A stretch of 64,000 nt of DNA from Chitinophagales bacterium (GTDB lineage: Bacteria > Bacteroidota > Bacteroidia > Chitinophagales > LD1), in assembly GCA_016786765.1 (NCBI GenBank), contig JAEUUZ010000004.1, positions 147,300 through 211,299 on the forward strand, read 5' to 3'. This document shows positions 9,492 through 18,738 of the stretch, in pieces. Both the position numbers and the translations under genes were made by a program. Position 1 is the first letter of the stretch; each line of letters starts with the position of its first letter. The notes beneath the pieces are model-generated. The model was not told the origin of the DNA. It saw nothing but the letters and a program-made list of their open reading frames with translations, and did not search any database.

Positions 9492-10616
9492 ATGCCAGCC
9501 AATGAAAATAGCGTTTTTCTTAGAAAATTGACGCTCACTAACTTCAAAAATCACACAAAACGTGATTTTCGCCTCAGCAAAAAGTTTACGGCTTTTGTGG
9601 GGCAAAATGGTGTGGGCAAAACAAATTTATTGGACTTGATCTACTTTTTAAGCTTAACCAAAAGCTTTTTCAACCTCACCGATCAGCAACTGATTAAATG
9701 GAACGAGGCATTTTCAAGAATCGAAGCCGCTATTGAAAAAAAAGGAGAACTGCTGGAATTGGTAGTAAAAATACCACTCAACAAGCGTAAAGAGATTAGT
9801 GTAAATGGAGCGGTTTACCAAAAGGCTGCTGAATACATTGGCACAATACCTTTGGTGATTATTTCGCCCGAAGACAGCGACATTATTCAAGGTGGCAGTG
9901 AGGAACGCAGAAAATTGTTCGATAATATATTGGCACAAGTAGACACTGCTTATTTAGAAGCGCTTATGGACTACAATAAAATTCTGGAGCAACGCAACTC
10001 GCTCTTGAAAATGAAAGCCGACAAACCTGCTACCGATATCAGTATGCTTGAATTTTACAATTCGCGTTTAGCAGAATCCGGAAGTTATATTTTCAATAAA
10101 CGAAAAGACATTTTCCTGCGCTTTGAGGCCGTGTTCCAACAGTTTTACGCTATTATTAGTGAAGAAAAAGAGGATGTAAAATGGCATTATGCCTCGCAAT
10201 TGTTAAGCAAAGATTGGAACATGCTTTTTGAACAGAATTTACAAAAAGATTTAGTGTTACAACGCACATCAGCAGGGATTCATAGAGATGATTTTGAATT
10301 CACCATTCACGGTGAAAAGATTAAGAAATTTGGCTCTCAAGGCCAGCAAAAATCGTTCACTATTGCATTAAAACTATCACTTTATCGCTATTTGCATGAA
10401 ATGAAAGGTGTTTTGCCTATTTTATTGATAGATGATCTGTTCGATAAACTCGACACGAAACGAATGCAACAATTGATACGTATATTGCAGGGAGATGAGT
10501 TTGGACAGGTATTTATGTCGGATACCGATATTTTGCGACTCGAGAAAGCTTTTGATGGAAATAGAGAACAAATTGAGATTTTTACCATAGATTTAGAGTC
10601 GAATGATACGGTATAA
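9492..10616 (+). CDS. recF: DNA replication/repair protein RecF
   Basis: 374 residues, standard for RecF, an SMC-like ATPase that helps load RecA at single-strand gaps through RecO/RecR. The Walker A motif GQNGVGKT is at 37-44, preceded by the N-terminal LRKLTLTNFKNH strand. The C-terminal ABC signature region (FGSQGQQKSF, about 283-292) is followed by a Walker B of the form LPILLIDDLFDKLD. The gene is divergent from pdhA and overlaps the downstream DciA-like gene by 14 nt, an arrangement seen in many Bacteroidota, where recF and DUF721 genes sit together. Confidence 0.97.
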   Translation: MPANENSVFLRKLTLTNFKNHTKRDFRLSKKFTAFVGQNGVGKTNLLDLIYFLSLTKSFFNLTDQQLIKWNEAFSRIEAAIEKKGELLELVVKIPLNKRKEISVNGAVYQKAAEYIGTIPLVIISPEDSDIIQGGSEERRKLFDNILAQVDTAYLEALMDYNKILEQRNSLLKMKADKPATDISMLEFYNSRLAESGSYIFNKRKDIFLRFEAVFQQFYAIISEEKEDVKWHYASQLLSKDWNMLFEQNLQKDLVLQRTSAGIHRDDFEFTIHGEKIKKFGSQGQQKSFTIALKLSLYRYLHEMKGVLPILLIDDLFDKLDTKRMQQLIRILQGDEFGQVFMSDTDILRLEKAFDGNREQIEIFTIDLESNDTV

Positions 10617-10893
10617 CGACATTAGCTTAGGGGATGCCATAAAAATGTGGATTAGAGAAAGTGGATTAGAAGAATCTATTGCCCAATCCAAAATAGCATC
10701 ACTTTGGGATACCCTAATGGGCGGCCTGATTTCGAAACACACAAAAACAATTGTATTAAAAGACAGAAAACTATTCATAACAGTAGATAATCCTGCTCTG
10801 AAAAACGAACTGCATTTTTCTCGTGCTAAAATCAAGGAAATGCTGAATAGAGAATTAAAGGATGAGATTATTGCGGAAGTTTTTATATATTGA
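10603..10893 (+). CDS. DUF721/DciA-like protein
   Basis: 96 residues. The N-terminal helix (ISLGDAIKMWIRESGLEE), a Trp in the SLWDTLMGGLISKHT segment and the following LFITVDNPALKNELHFS strand match the DUF721/DciA family. Family members act with the replicative helicase DnaB at replication initiation in many bacteria. The start overlaps the end of recF by 14 nt, implying translational coupling. It is short, corresponding to the core domain only, without the C-terminal tail of proteobacterial DciA. Confidence 0.85.
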   Translation: MIRYNDISLGDAIKMWIRESGLEESIAQSKIASLWDTLMGGLISKHTKTIVLKDRKLFITVDNPALKNELHFSRAKIKEMLNRELKDEIIAEVFIY

Positions 10894-10900
10894 GATTTGA

Positions 10901-13414
10901 ATGAAAAGATTTTTACTTGTCCTGTTTTTGATAGTTGGATGCCTCGCCCAATTATCTGCTCAAAGCGAAAATAAACCCGGAATTCAATATTGGGCGTTTA
11001 TGGTGCGCAACACTGCGCGTTTGCAAGAAATTGCCTATCGGTTCCAAGTAACGGAAGCAGATATCAAAAAAAATAGCGACCTAAAAGGGAAAACTGTATA
11101 TCCCGGCAAAGTAATCGTGATCCCGGTAAAAGTTCGTCCGGCCACGTGGGACCCCACTAAATTCAACCCCAATAAGCCCTTTTTGAGTGGAGAAGATGCT
11201 CGTCCGCAATTGGATTTTGAGTGGGACAATGATGCGCTTGACCCGCTTTTAAAAGATGATTACATCCTTATTTCTGAAATTAAAGGCGATTCGATTCAAA
11301 CTGAAAAGATGAATAAACACATCGGTAAAATCGACAAACAAATTTCGGCATTAAACCATCAAATAGATTCGATTAAAAACACTGAGTTCTCTTTTCAATA
11401 TGACGAGAAAGACATGAATGCCGTGTTAAAAAGAATGGAAAAAGCTCGTCAGCGTTACTATGCGCAAAGTCCATTGGGTAAAGAAGTAGATAGTTTGAAT
11501 GATGTAAAAACAAAATTGAACGAGGAGATTAATCGCTTACGCAACAAATTAAGCGAGTACGATTACCTAAACGAGAATGCCTATTACTTTGAAAAAAACA
11601 GAGAAGGTGAATCTGACATGTTAGAGCGGATTAACAACCGCCCTGGTGAACAACTGATAGCAGAGAGCAATTACGTAAAAAAAGCGGATAACGATTTAAA
11701 GAAAGCGAAACGTAAAAACCGAGTTAAAAAGAAAAAAAATCAGGCCCCTACACCGGTGGAAGTGGAACAGCTTCTTGTAAGAGATATTGTGCCGGTTGAC
11801 ACATCAGCATCCAACAAGGCTAAGCCAATAGTAGCTGCAGAAAGCCATCCGAACGACAATACTGAAAAACAAGTTATTGAAACAGAACCGACTAAAGTAG
11901 AACAAATAGCTTCGCCAACGGTTACTGAAATCAAAAAAGAAGAAACAACTCCTGTAGCACAAAACAGCAGCACAGAAAAAAAAGCGATTGCACCTGTTGA
12001 GCATAAAACAGAAGCAACGGTAGCAATTGAAAAAGAAACAAAAGTACAAACTAAACCCATTGAGAAAAACACAACAGACCCCGCCAAAGACGACAAGCTA
12101 TTAACAACAAAATTAACGTTGAATCCTAGTAACACTATTGTTCCGAACCCTAATGCACAGCCTGAACCAACACCATCTGTTGTGAGTGAGACAAAACAAA
12201 ATGCGAGCCCTTCAGTTCAAATAGAAGCAAAAGAACTACCTAGAGAAGAACCTGTCAAAGTGGTTGATCCCGTTGTAAAAGAAACCCCAGTTGTTGCTGA
12301 AACTAATCCAACAATTGAATCTGCACACCAAGCAATACCTGCTAAGGAAGAGCCTAAAGTAGAACCAACCACCGAACTGATTAAACCGCAAGAGACTATA
12401 CCCGTTGAACAACAAGTAACACAAACTGTTATTGCAGAAAATCCTACGCAAAAAGAAGAAACCATTCCAACCCCTGTTATCGAGCAAAAAGCAGAAGAAG
12501 TTGCTCCGGAGCGAAACACAACTAAATCGGTACAAATGCCGCAAGCGAATGCTGTAAAACCGCTTTCCGAGCGCGATTTATCGATGAAAGAAGAAATTAA
12601 AAAAGCGATTGCCAATAAAGTTTTAGCCAAAGAAATTGATCCGTTAGATGAATATTCCGACAGTCCTGATTTCGCTTTCAAAGGGTTGAACTTCCAAAGT
12701 ATATCGGTAGGTAAAGGTAAAAACGGACCAAAATACCTTACTCCGGTTGATCCGATTACTGCACTAAAAGCAAAAATTTGGATTGAGAAATTTAAGGAAG
12801 AAATGAAAATTAAGGATTTCAAAAAAGCCGAATTGTATCTACGCAAAGCGATTGAAACCAATCCAAACTCTGCCGAATCGTGGACCTACCATGCGGAAAT
12901 GCTTTCAGCAGCCGGTGATGCACAAGAAGCACAAAAAGAATATTTAATTGCAACTGCGATTGATGCGGCATTTGCCAGACCGTATTATAAAATGGCGTTA
13001 TTGTACGAAAACTCTAACAACGTTGAAAAGGCCTACGAATACTATGCTTTTGCCATTGAATCAGACAGTTCGTTCTATAAAGCCTATCTAAACAGAGCGA
13101 ATCTATCGTTGCGTCTAGGCGACTTAAAATCTGCAATTGATGATTACTCAACATTATTAGATGTAAACAAGAACTTTTCATTAGCGCATAAAGAACGTGG
13201 TGCATTACGCATGATGGATAGAGATTATGCCGGTGCTGTGGAAGACTTCAATGCTTATATGGAAATGGAAGATCCGTCAGGAGAAGTTTTGTATAAACGT
13301 GGTGTTGCCAAAGTGTATACCGGAAAAATCATAGAAGGTTGTAATGATTTTAATATGGCATTGCAATTAAAATATACGGATGCCGCTAAGGCCATCAAAA
13401 AATACTGCGAATAA
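10901..13414 (+). CDS. Secreted LysM and TPR protein with long low-complexity linker
   Basis: 837 residues with four regions: a signal peptide (1-21); a LysM-like peptidoglycan-binding domain at about 30-76 (LQEIAYRFQVTEADIKKNS, then YPGKVIVIPV); a charged, probably coiled-coil part at about 125-280; and a Pro/Glu/Thr/Lys-rich segment at about 285-565. It ends in TPR repeats at about 640-837 (AELYLRKAIETNPNSAESW and following units). It is probably a periplasmic or outer-membrane-associated scaffold that binds the wall at one end and proteins at the other. It starts 7 nt after the DciA-like gene. The low-complexity part produces long spurious frames on the opposite strand. Confidence 0.85.
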   Translation: MKRFLLVLFLIVGCLAQLSAQSENKPGIQYWAFMVRNTARLQEIAYRFQVTEADIKKNSDLKGKTVYPGKVIVIPVKVRPATWDPTKFNPNKPFLSGEDARPQLDFEWDNDALDPLLKDDYILISEIKGDSIQTEKMNKHIGKIDKQISALNHQIDSIKNTEFSFQYDEKDMNAVLKRMEKARQRYYAQSPLGKEVDSLNDVKTKLNEEINRLRNKLSEYDYLNENAYYFEKNREGESDMLERINNRPGEQLIAESNYVKKADNDLKKAKRKNRVKKKKNQAPTPVEVEQLLVRDIVPVDTSASNKAKPIVAAESHPNDNTEKQVIETEPTKVEQIASPTVTEIKKEETTPVAQNSSTEKKAIAPVEHKTEATVAIEKETKVQTKPIEKNTTDPAKDDKLLTTKLTLNPSNTIVPNPNAQPEPTPSVVSETKQNASPSVQIEAKELPREEPVKVVDPVVKETPVVAETNPTIESAHQAIPAKEEPKVEPTTELIKPQETIPVEQQVTQTVIAENPTQKEETIPTPVIEQKAEEVAPERNTTKSVQMPQANAVKPLSERDLSMKEEIKKAIANKVLAKEIDPLDEYSDSPDFAFKGLNFQSISVGKGKNGPKYLTPVDPITALKAKIWIEKFKEEMKIKDFKKAELYLRKAIETNPNSAESWTYHAEMLSAAGDAQEAQKEYLIATAIDAAFARPYYKMALLYENSNNVEKAYEYYAFAIESDSSFYKAYLNRANLSLRLGDLKSAIDDYSTLLDVNKNFSLAHKERGALRMMDRDYAGAVEDFNAYMEMEDPSGEVLYKRGVAKVYTGKIIEGCNDFNMALQLKYTDAAKAIKKYCE

Positions 13415-13445
13415 TTTTATCGCTAACCGCTCTTTATCTCTTATA

Positions 13446-14636
13446 ATGAACACACTTCAATTACCTAAAGTTATTATTCATAACTCCAAGACAGATGCTA
13501 TACTTCGCTTTCACCCATGGATTTTTTCCGGTGCAGTAAAAAGCAAAGACGAATCTATTAAAAACGATACCCTTGTAGAGGTCGTAAACGAACGTGGTAA
13601 GTTTTTAGCCATTGGCTATTTCACACAGAGCAATATTGCTGTTCGTATTCTTTCATTTTCGCCTATCGAATCGCTGCAGAATCTCTTTCAAGAAAAGATA
13701 AGCAATGCCTTTGAATCGCGAAAAACCATTGGGCTAACAGGTAATGCAAACACGAACACCTATCGATTAATTCATGCTGAAGGCGATGGTATTCCCGGAC
13801 TCATTATCGATTTTTACGATGGAGTATGTGTAGTTCAAGCGCATAGTGTTTTTATCGCGAAACAAATGACATTGATTGCAGAATGCCTCCAGAAGGTTTA
13901 TGGAGAACAACTCGTAGCAGTTTATAATAAAAGTAACAACACATTACCTAAACATAACGAATACGGTAAAGATGAATTTGTTTTCGGCAAGGCAGAAACG
14001 CTTACCGTGAAAGAGAATGAAAATCTGTTTCGGGTCGATTTTGTTACCGGGCAAAAAACAGGCTTTTTTATCGATCAACGCGAAAACAGAAAATTGTTAG
14101 CGACCTATTCCAAAGGAAAAAAAGTATTGAATACCTTTTGTTATACCGGAGGATTTTCGGTGTATGCCGCAAAAGCAAATGCTCAAAAAGTTGTATCGGT
14201 CGATTCATCTGAAAAGGCGATGATTTTAACCGAACAAAACATTGCGATAAACAATTGCGAAACTATTCATGAATCGGTGACCAGCGATGTATTCGATTAT
14301 CTTAAAACGGTAAAGAAAGGCGACTTCGATGTGATTGTGCTCGACCCACCGGCATTTGCGAAGAACGTTGCAGCTCGTCACCATGCCATTCAAGCCTATA
14401 AACGCATCAATTTAGAAGCGATGCAAAAATTAGAACAGGGAGGCATCTTGTTCACGTTTTCTTGCTCACAGGTGGTAAACTATGATTTATTCCGTGGAGC
14501 AGTTACCGCTGCTGCCATTGAAGCCGGAAAAAACATCCGCATTTTGCATCAGTTAACACAACCACCCGACCATCCCATCAACATTTTCCACCCTGAAGGG
14601 AACTACCTCAAAGGCTTGGTTTTGTTGGTTAACTAA
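13446..14636 (+). CDS. rlmI: Class I SAM-dependent rRNA methyltransferase, RlmI family
   Basis: 396 residues from the chosen ATG; the open frame extends 66 nt upstream, but that extension overlaps the preceding gene and lacks family character. An N-terminal PUA domain (about 1-80: LRFHPWIFSGAVKS) is followed by an EEHEE-like middle part with RLIHAEGDGIPGLIIDFYDG. The Rossmann methyltransferase domain follows, with motif I NTFCYTGGFSVYAA and motif IV DVIVLDPPAFAK. The Cys in the FTFSCSQVV strand is the likely catalytic residue. RlmI makes 5-methylcytidine 1962 in 23S rRNA; a related position cannot be excluded. Confidence 0.9.
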   Translation: MNTLQLPKVIIHNSKTDAILRFHPWIFSGAVKSKDESIKNDTLVEVVNERGKFLAIGYFTQSNIAVRILSFSPIESLQNLFQEKISNAFESRKTIGLTGNANTNTYRLIHAEGDGIPGLIIDFYDGVCVVQAHSVFIAKQMTLIAECLQKVYGEQLVAVYNKSNNTLPKHNEYGKDEFVFGKAETLTVKENENLFRVDFVTGQKTGFFIDQRENRKLLATYSKGKKVLNTFCYTGGFSVYAAKANAQKVVSVDSSEKAMILTEQNIAINNCETIHESVTSDVFDYLKTVKKGDFDVIVLDPPAFAKNVAARHHAIQAYKRINLEAMQKLEQGGILFTFSCSQVVNYDLFRGAVTAAAIEAGKNIRILHQLTQPPDHPINIFHPEGNYLKGLVLLVN

Positions 14637-14744
14637 TTTTAGCAAACCGTTTTGCAACCTTTTGCACGAAAATTGACGACTATTGAATAAGTCCACTATT
14701 TTTGGGCAACTTAAATTTGATATAGCAAAAACTAAAATCCGAAA

Positions 14745-16259
14745 ATGAAAGAAATGAACCGTGGAAGAAACTTAGTGAATCGTTTTTCGATGTCGTTTTT
14801 CTTCGCTACAATGCTCCTGTTATTGTCGGCAAAAACATTTGCCGGTAAAGGAACAGAAATCAAAATCACTGTTAAAGGTCTAGGCAACACGCAATTAATA
14901 TTAGCCAATTATTATGGCGACAAGCAGTACATCAAGGACACTTTTGTAATAGACAAATCAGATGTTTGTCTTATCAAAATGGACACCCTTCTTCCTCCGG
15001 GAATTTATCTAGCAGTTTTTCCGCAATTGAACAACAAGTACTTTGAATTTGTGGTGAGTGAGCCAAAAATCATTTTAGCTACAGATACGTTTGATTTGGC
15101 CGGACACATGAAGGTAGAAGGTTCAGCAGAGAATAAAGTATTTTATGACGATATGTTTTTCTTGAGTGAAAAGCGCAAAGCATTAGAAAAACAAAATGCC
15201 TTGCTTAGAGAAGCGAAAGACGAAAAAGCAAAAAGCGAAGCAAAAGCTAATCTTCAAAAAATTGATGAAGATGTAAAAGCAAAACGACTGAGTGTAGAAA
15301 AAGACCATCCTACTACACTTTATGCCAAACTATTACGTTCTATGCGTGAACCGGAACTCAGTAAAGATGGACCGCGGAATTCGAAAGGCGTGCTTCTAGA
15401 TTCGGCATGGCAATGGAGAGAATACAAAGCAAAATATTGGGATAATGTAGACCTAACCGATGATCGATTGATTCGAACCCCAATTTTCCACAATAAACTT
15501 TCCTACTACTACACCAAAGTCGTTATTCAAAATCCGGATACATTGATTAAGGATGGGGATGAATTGTTATCGAAAATGGACCCGAAAAATGATTTATTCC
15601 GCTATTCGTTGGTGTACATGCTAAACGAAATGGCAAAGTCAAAAATTATGGGTTTTGATGCCGTTTATGTGCATATCGTAAACAAATATTACGCAAAAGG
15701 ATTTACGCCTTGGGTGGACTCAACGCAGTTATATAAAATTGTAGAACGCGGTAGAATATTAGACCCACTTTTGATTGGCAAAAAAGCAAGAAATATTGTA
15801 CTTGCCGATTCTACCTTGAAACAAATGCGTTCACTCTATGATGTGAAAAGCAGATATACCATTTTGGCGTTCTGGGATCCGGATTGCGGCCATTGCAAAA
15901 AAGAAATCCCAAAATTGGCAGAGATATACCATAAAATGAAATCAGAAAAGATTGATGTAGAAGTTTATTCCCCGGGTATTTTTGATATTGCGGAAATAAA
16001 AAAATGGACAGATTTCATCAAAGAGAATAAGCTCGATTGGATAAACGTAGCAGACCCCTATCACCAAAACAATTTCCGTTTTGAATGGGATATTCAAAGT
16101 ACACCACAACTGTTTATTTTGGATAAAGACAAGATGATTAAAGCGAAACGAATTGGCGTAGAGAATATTGAAGATTTTATCAAACATGATATCGATCCGA
16201 AATACATTCCTAAAAACACAGCTCCGCTAGAAGAGAAAAAAGAAGTAGAAGAACATTAA
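14745..16259 (+). CDS. Thioredoxin-fold envelope protein (TlpA-like, DUF4369/DUF5106 type)
   Basis: 504 residues. An N-terminal hydrophobic segment (about 16-33) is a signal peptide. A beta-rich domain (about 36-130) resembles DUF4369, which precedes many Bacteroidota thioredoxin-like proteins. A charged, helical middle domain (about 135-345) resembles DUF5106. The C-terminal thioredoxin domain has an intact redox motif, CGHC at 381-384, after ILAFWDPD, and a cis-Pro strand STPQLFILD. It probably works as a periplasmic disulfide reductase or in cytochrome maturation; the partner is unknown. It is monocistronic, with a clear terminator. Confidence 0.88.
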   Translation: MKEMNRGRNLVNRFSMSFFFATMLLLLSAKTFAGKGTEIKITVKGLGNTQLILANYYGDKQYIKDTFVIDKSDVCLIKMDTLLPPGIYLAVFPQLNNKYFEFVVSEPKIILATDTFDLAGHMKVEGSAENKVFYDDMFFLSEKRKALEKQNALLREAKDEKAKSEAKANLQKIDEDVKAKRLSVEKDHPTTLYAKLLRSMREPELSKDGPRNSKGVLLDSAWQWREYKAKYWDNVDLTDDRLIRTPIFHNKLSYYYTKVVIQNPDTLIKDGDELLSKMDPKNDLFRYSLVYMLNEMAKSKIMGFDAVYVHIVNKYYAKGFTPWVDSTQLYKIVERGRILDPLLIGKKARNIVLADSTLKQMRSLYDVKSRYTILAFWDPDCGHCKKEIPKLAEIYHKMKSEKIDVEVYSPGIFDIAEIKKWTDFIKENKLDWINVADPYHQNNFRFEWDIQSTPQLFILDKDKMIKAKRIGVENIEDFIKHDIDPKYIPKNTAPLEEKKEVEEH

Positions 16260-16301
16260 GGATAACCAATAGCTTTTAGCTATTAGGGGTTAGACAAGAA
16301 G

Positions 16302-16337
16302 AAAAAACGCAGGAGGTAACTACTGCGTTTTTTTATT
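16302..16337 (+). terminator. Rho-independent terminator
   Basis: The stem AAAAAACGCAG (16302-16312) pairs with CTGCGTTTTTT (16323-16333) across a 10-nt loop, with a T tract. It follows the thioredoxin-fold gene by about 40 nt. Confidence 0.9.
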
Positions 16338-16397
16338 ATGTTCCGATAGTAAATGTTTATTATGCGCTAAAACACTTGCTTTTAAATAAGTTCGTGT

Positions 16398-17372
16398 ATG
16401 ATGCGAAAGCAGATACGCCAATACTTCATCTTTTCCCCGGGTGAACGCAGAGCCGTGATTGCCTTGGGCTCCATTACTATGTTACTCATCATTCTCCCTT
16501 TCATTTACAGTCTACTACACAAGGATGAAAAACCAATAGTAGATGAGGCCTTCGAAAAAGAAGTAGCGGCCTTCAAAACAGAATTGGAACAAAAGCTCGA
16601 TACCAGCGCTTTCTCGGAAAGATACAACTACTCGACTCCTCGCTACACTAGCAATGAATACACCCCAAAAGCAGATAAAAAAAACCATACGCTTTTCCCG
16701 TTCGATCCCAATAAGATTAGCATCAACGAATGGATCACCTTAGGTTTGAGCGAAAAACAGGCTACGGTAATTGAACACTATAAAGCCAAAGGCGGAAAGT
16801 TTCGTAAGCCGGAAGATATACTTAAAATCTTTGTGTTGAGTGATCAAAAGAAACAAGAACTTTTGCCCTATGTACGGATGGAGACAGAAACACATACCAT
16901 TGCGAATACTAAGGAAACCGTAACCGCTGTAAATGAAGAAATGCCGAAAATATTTCCGAAGTTCAGCTACAAACCTTTCTTTATTGATGTGAACAAGGCC
17001 GATTCTGCAGGTTTTGAAAAACTATATGGTATAGGGCCAAAATTAGCAGCTCGTATTGTAAAGTATAGAGAATGGTTAGGTGGATTTACGAATGTAGATC
17101 AACTCAAAGAAGTATATGGCATTGCCGATTCTACCTTCAACAAATTTCGTGTTAACCTCGTAATTAGCAAACAGGAATTAAAGAAAATAAACATCAATAC
17201 AGCCACATATGAGGAATTTAAAGAGCATCCCTACTCAAGGCCATTTGCGGGTTATATTGTCAAATACAGGAAAAACAATTCCTTGTTTAAATCAGTAGAA
17301 CAATTAGCACGTGTGCCAAATATGACCGATAGTATCTATAAAAAATTGTTACCCTATGTAAAAGTCGATTAA
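16398..17372 (+). CDS. Membrane-anchored helix-hairpin-helix (ComEA-like) protein
   Basis: 324 residues. One transmembrane helix near the N-terminus (about 20-40, VIALGSITMLLIILPFIYSL) anchors the protein, leaving the rest outside or in the periplasm. Three helix-hairpin-helix repeats follow: about 112-158 (INEWITLGLSEKQATVIEHY), about 195-250 (DVNKADSAGFEKLYGIGPKL, the clearest ComEA-type hairpin with GIGPKLAARIVKYR) and about 265-320. Such proteins bind double-stranded DNA without sequence specificity and in some bacteria take part in DNA uptake. No other competence gene is adjacent, so a role in transformation is only inferred. Either of the two first ATG codons could be the start. Confidence 0.88.
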   Translation: MMRKQIRQYFIFSPGERRAVIALGSITMLLIILPFIYSLLHKDEKPIVDEAFEKEVAAFKTELEQKLDTSAFSERYNYSTPRYTSNEYTPKADKKNHTLFPFDPNKISINEWITLGLSEKQATVIEHYKAKGGKFRKPEDILKIFVLSDQKKQELLPYVRMETETHTIANTKETVTAVNEEMPKIFPKFSYKPFFIDVNKADSAGFEKLYGIGPKLAARIVKYREWLGGFTNVDQLKEVYGIADSTFNKFRVNLVISKQELKKININTATYEEFKEHPYSRPFAGYIVKYRKNNSLFKSVEQLARVPNMTDSIYKKLLPYVKVD

Positions 17373-17532
17373 GCTAAATATATATCGGTTGTAAACGCGT
17401 TTGTCCATCGTTAATCAGCATACATAAAGGCTTAGAGTAATTCTTCAACAACTAGAGATGGTGATGGAGCAAATCTAATATCCATTTTCAAAGCCCTAAC
17501 GCAAACACCTCTCCTTCTTCGCCTTTTTTCCG

Positions 17533-17540
17533 TAGGTTTA
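17533..17540 (+). promoter_or_regulatory. Possible -7 element just before the THUMP methyltransferase
   Basis: TAGGTTTA, one base from TAnnTTTG, lies 6 nt before the ATG. If used, the transcript would be almost leaderless. No TTG -33 box is evident. Confidence 0.25.
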
Positions 17541-17546
17541 CCAAGT

Positions 17547-18722
17547 ATGAAATTTTATCAAAGACGAAGTCGCATTATTGTTACCTGCAGCAAACGCATT
17601 GCCCCATTTTTGGCGCTCGAGATTGAACAATTAGGCTTTGAACCCAAGAAGATTTTTGCCACAGGCGTGGAACTGATTGGCTCGTTGAACGATTGTATTA
17701 AGTTGAACCTGCATTTGCGTTGCGCCAGTCAGGTGCTGTATACGTTGAAGGAATTTCAATGCACCGACCCGGATGATTTGTACAACAAAGTGTATCAGTT
17801 GCCGTGGGAAAGTTTGCTGGAAAAGGATGGGTATTTTTCGGTGACGAGCCATGTGGATCACCCGAGCATTACCACTCCCCTCTTTGCAAATGTGAAGGTG
17901 AAGGATGCGATTGTAGATCATTTTCGCGATAAATATGGAAAACGTCCGAATTCGGGTTCTGACTACGATAAAGCGGTGATTAATTTATTTTGGAAAAACG
18001 AGGAGGCGGCTTTGTTTATTGACACTTCGGGCGAAACGCTGTCGAAACACGGCTACCGAAAAATTCCAGGCAAGGCGCCTATGTTGGAATCGTTGGCTGC
18101 GGCTACCATTTTGGCTTCGAAATGGGACCGTCAATCGGCTTTCGTAAACCCCATGTGTGGTTCGGGAACATTGGCCATTGAGGCGTTAATGTCGGCCACG
18201 AAACGCATGCCGGGCTTGTATCGCAACAATTATTCGTTTATGCATTTTATTGGCTACGAAGAAAGTGTGTATGAAGCGGAGTTGGCGAACATTCAACACA
18301 TGGTGCGCGAGGTGCCGGGCTTGCGCATCATTGCGAGTGATATCAGTGAAGATGCCATCAATGTTTCGAAAATTAACGCGCGTATGGCCGGTGTGGAAGA
18401 GTTGATGGATTTTGAAGTATGTGATTTTCGGGATACGGAAATTCCGGAAGGAGGCGGAACTATTTTCTTCAACCCAGAGTATGGTGAGCGTTTGGGGGAA
18501 GAAACCGAGTTAGAAGAAATTTATAAAGAGATTGGCGATTTCATGAAAAAATCGTGCAAAGGCTATAAAGGCTACATTTTTACGGGCAACTTGGAACTCG
18601 CCAAAAAAATCGGTTTGAAAACCACACGCAGAATTGAATTCTACAATGGTAAAATTGATTGCCGATTATTGGAATACGAGTTGTATGATGGAACGAAGCG
18701 GGTGCCAAAGAAAGAAGACTGA
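17547..18722 (+). CDS. THUMP-domain RNA N-methyltransferase (RlmL/TrmN-like)
   Basis: 391 residues. An N-terminal ferredoxin-like and THUMP region (about 1-160) binds RNA. The C-terminal Rossmann domain carries motif I FVNPMCGSGTLAIEAL and motif IV IFFNPEYGERLG. Motif IV in this N6-adenine/N2-guanine methyltransferase class usually reads NPPY; here it reads NPEY, keeping Asn, first Pro and Tyr. Length and domain order fit the N-terminal half of RlmL (m2G2445 of 23S rRNA) or the TrmN/Trm14 family, so the exact target is open. By eye the gene is richer in G+C-ending codons than its neighbours. Confidence 0.88.
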   Translation: MKFYQRRSRIIVTCSKRIAPFLALEIEQLGFEPKKIFATGVELIGSLNDCIKLNLHLRCASQVLYTLKEFQCTDPDDLYNKVYQLPWESLLEKDGYFSVTSHVDHPSITTPLFANVKVKDAIVDHFRDKYGKRPNSGSDYDKAVINLFWKNEEAALFIDTSGETLSKHGYRKIPGKAPMLESLAAATILASKWDRQSAFVNPMCGSGTLAIEALMSATKRMPGLYRNNYSFMHFIGYEESVYEAELANIQHMVREVPGLRIIASDISEDAINVSKINARMAGVEELMDFEVCDFRDTEIPEGGGTIFFNPEYGERLGEETELEEIYKEIGDFMKKSCKGYKGYIFTGNLELAKKIGLKTTRRIEFYNGKIDCRLLEYELYDGTKRVPKKED

Positions 18723-18738
18723 TGAGCCTTTACCTCAT

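Noticed and set aside
12217..12861. Minus-strand reading frame of 214 codons over the LysM-TPR gene
   Set aside because: It mirrors the Pro/Glu/Thr-rich linker, yielding a Ser/Val/Thr/Ala-rich translation without a domain.
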